DNA from: Actinospica robiniae DSM 44927
GTDB lineage: Bacteria > Actinomycetota > Actinomycetes > Streptomycetales > Catenulisporaceae
Length of the DNA stretch: 64,000 bases
Reading direction: 5' to 3'
Assembly (NCBI RefSeq): GCF_000504285.1
Contig: NZ_KI632511.1
Span: forward strand, 1,981,372-2,045,371
Positions 62,770 through 64,000 of the stretch are shown here, piece by piece (within the stretch, counting starts at the first letter, position 1; every line of letters starts with the position of its first letter). Both the position numbers and the translations under genes were made by a program. Under the pieces are notes generated by a model. That model did not search any database. It had not been told where the DNA came from and was given only the letters and a program-made list of their open reading frames with translations.

Positions 62770-64000
62770 GCAACGAGATCACCGAGGCCCTGCTCGAAGC
62801 CGGCGCGGTCACTCCGGCCGGCACCCCGCTCGGCGAGCGGAGAGACGCCCTCACCGCGCGCGCCTATCAGCACCGTGCCCTCGACGGCCGGACGGTGGTG
62901 CGGCTGACGCCGGCCAAGCTCGGCCCGGCCGAGGACCTGACGATGAACTTCCTCGGGTTCGACGAGCCGATCGAGAGCACCGAGGTGGGCGTCGTGCGCC
63001 AACAGGCCCTGGGCTTCCCGGCCTGGGCGCTCGTGCACGACCCGGCCAACGGCCACCACGCGCTGGCGCTGGTCAAGGACATCGAGAAGCTCTCCCGGCG
63101 GGCCAAGTCCAAGCCGGGCAACGCGAAGGACGGCTTCGACGCGCTCGCCCGCACGCTCGAGGTCGCGGTGCCGCACTTCCTGCCGACCTTCTACGAGCAG
63201 GCCGCGCGCGCGTTCCTCGCCGTGGAGAACGCCACGTATGCGTCCTCGTACTTCACCCGGGCGCGCGAGGCCGAGAAGGCCTACGGGCTCGCCGTCGACG
63301 AGGACGCCCAGGCCGCGTCGTTCCTGGAGTTCGCGCTCGCCGGCGCGCTCAGCGCCAAGTCGCTCACGGCCTATGCCAAGGCCCTGGCGGAGCGCTGCAC
63401 GCCGCAGGAGGCGTACGCCCGGTTCAAGCGGATCTGCATCGAGCGGGTGGCCGGTGGCCTGCCGCCGTACACGGCGATGCCGAAGGATCTCAAGAGGCTG
63501 GCCAAGGCGGCGAAGCTGGACACGGCCGTGGAGGACGCCGCCGTGGCCGCGGAGCTGCTGCCGCTCGCCGCGACGGGCAAGGCGGCCTCGGGCTTCTGGA
63601 CGACCTACAAGCCGATCCTCGTGGCCGCGGGCAAGGCGGACCCGCAGGTGCGTGGTCTGATGCTGGCCCTGCTGCCGACGATGGGCAGCGAACTGGCGCA
63701 CGTCGCCGACCACATCTGGCTCGGCATCCTCGAGGAGAGCGGCGCCACGGCCGGCCTGACCGAGCCGGTGGCGCAGCTCGCGTCCGACGAACTGCCCGCC
63801 GACGGCGCGGCCGGCTGGCTCAACCGCTTCGTCCGGCATGCCAACCGGTCCAACCACTGGCGCCACTACCGCAGCACGACGGACTCCGTCCGCGGGCTCA
63901 TTCCCCTGGTCGGGCGGATGGCGGCTCGGCTGCAGGCCGAGAACGCCGAGCTGGTCCTGTGCGAGTGGGAGCGCGCCGACATCGACCTGATCGATCTGTG
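62766..64000 (+). CDS. Large gene coupled to DUF4132, cut by the window edge
   Basis: An open frame of at least 411 residues with no stop before the edge. The ATG overlaps the DUF4132 stop (ATGA). It starts MSNEITEALLEAGAV; visible features are a conserved-looking LTMNFLGFDEPIE, a helical region (about residues 130-240) with FLPTFYEQAARAFL and SYFTRAREAEKAYGL, and no signal peptide. I do not recognise the family. Proteins of this sort near DUF4132 genes are often very long and accompany MoxR-type ATPases, so those genes may lie beyond the window. Confidence 0.75.
   Translation, partial: MSNEITEALLEAGAVTPAGTPLGERRDALTARAYQHRALDGRTVVRLTPAKLGPAEDLTMNFLGFDEPIESTEVGVVRQQALGFPAWALVHDPANGHHALALVKDIEKLSRRAKSKPGNAKDGFDALARTLEVAVPHFLPTFYEQAARAFLAVENATYASSYFTRAREAEKAYGLAVDEDAQAASFLEFALAGALSAKSLTAYAKALAERCTPQEAYARFKRICIERVAGGLPPYTAMPKDLKRLAKAAKLDTAVEDAAVAAELLPLAATGKAASGFWTTYKPILVAAGKADPQVRGLMLALLPTMGSELAHVADHIWLGILEESGATAGLTEPVAQLASDELPADGAAGWLNRFVRHANRSNHWRHYRSTTDSVRGLIPLVGRMAARLQAENAELVLCEWERADIDLIDL

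Overview
The window is high-GC actinobacterial DNA with GTG/TTG starts, SARP and LuxR regulators, two MbtH proteins and secreted actinobacterial-type proteins. I cannot name the genus; a Streptomyces- or Catenulispora-like filamentous actinomycete fits. About 54 kb (279-54131) looks like one NRPS-PKS hybrid biosynthetic gene cluster; I do not recognise its product.

Left part, mostly + strand. 279-10369 carries a type II thioesterase, a stand-alone adenylation enzyme, a stand-alone carrier protein (minus strand), a large SARP-type regulator, and two precursor enzymes: an argininosuccinate-lyase homologue and a cysteine-synthase-like/ATP-grasp fusion. After a perfect terminator hairpin and a small secreted peptide gene (minus strand), a long + strand operon (11033-35003) encodes NRPS-1 (C-A-T-C-A-T-C-A-T-C), MbtH, NRPS-2 (A-T), PKS-1 (KS-AT-T-TE), a winged-helix regulator, a carbamoyltransferase homologue, a PduX-like GHMP kinase, an MFS exporter, and a CCR / KAS III / 3-hydroxyacyl-CoA dehydrogenase cassette for an alkylmalonyl-CoA extender.

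Right part, minus strand. 54131 down to 36611 is one tightly packed operon: MbtH, NRPS-3 (A-T-C-A-T), a luciferase-like monooxygenase, NRPS-4 (C-A-T-C), NRPS-5 (C-A-T) and PKS-2 (KS-AT-T, no TE). The two operons converge on a 1.6 kb non-coding gap filled by a nested inverted repeat with arms of about 440 bp.

How they may work together (inference): the only TE on the assembly line is on PKS-1, and the only N-terminal A-T loading unit is on NRPS-3, so the right operon could start the chain and the left operon finish it. NRPS-4 ends in a C domain with no A-T behind it, which the stand-alone A and carrier proteins could complete. Threonine kinase, PLP enzyme and lyase together fit 2,3-diaminobutyrate synthesis from threonine; the carbamoyltransferase may make a ureido derivative. 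The terminal AT has an unusual specificity motif consistent with a bulky extender unit.

54347-61736 lies outside the cluster: two secreted wall-enzyme-like proteins with different catalytic domains but nearly identical C-terminal repeats, in opposite orientation, flank a TrmB/LuxR-type regulator, a small secreted peptide and two other small genes; two copies of a 15-7-15 dyad mark a likely operator. 61858 to the end carries a DUF4132 gene and the start of a large coupled gene cut by the window edge.
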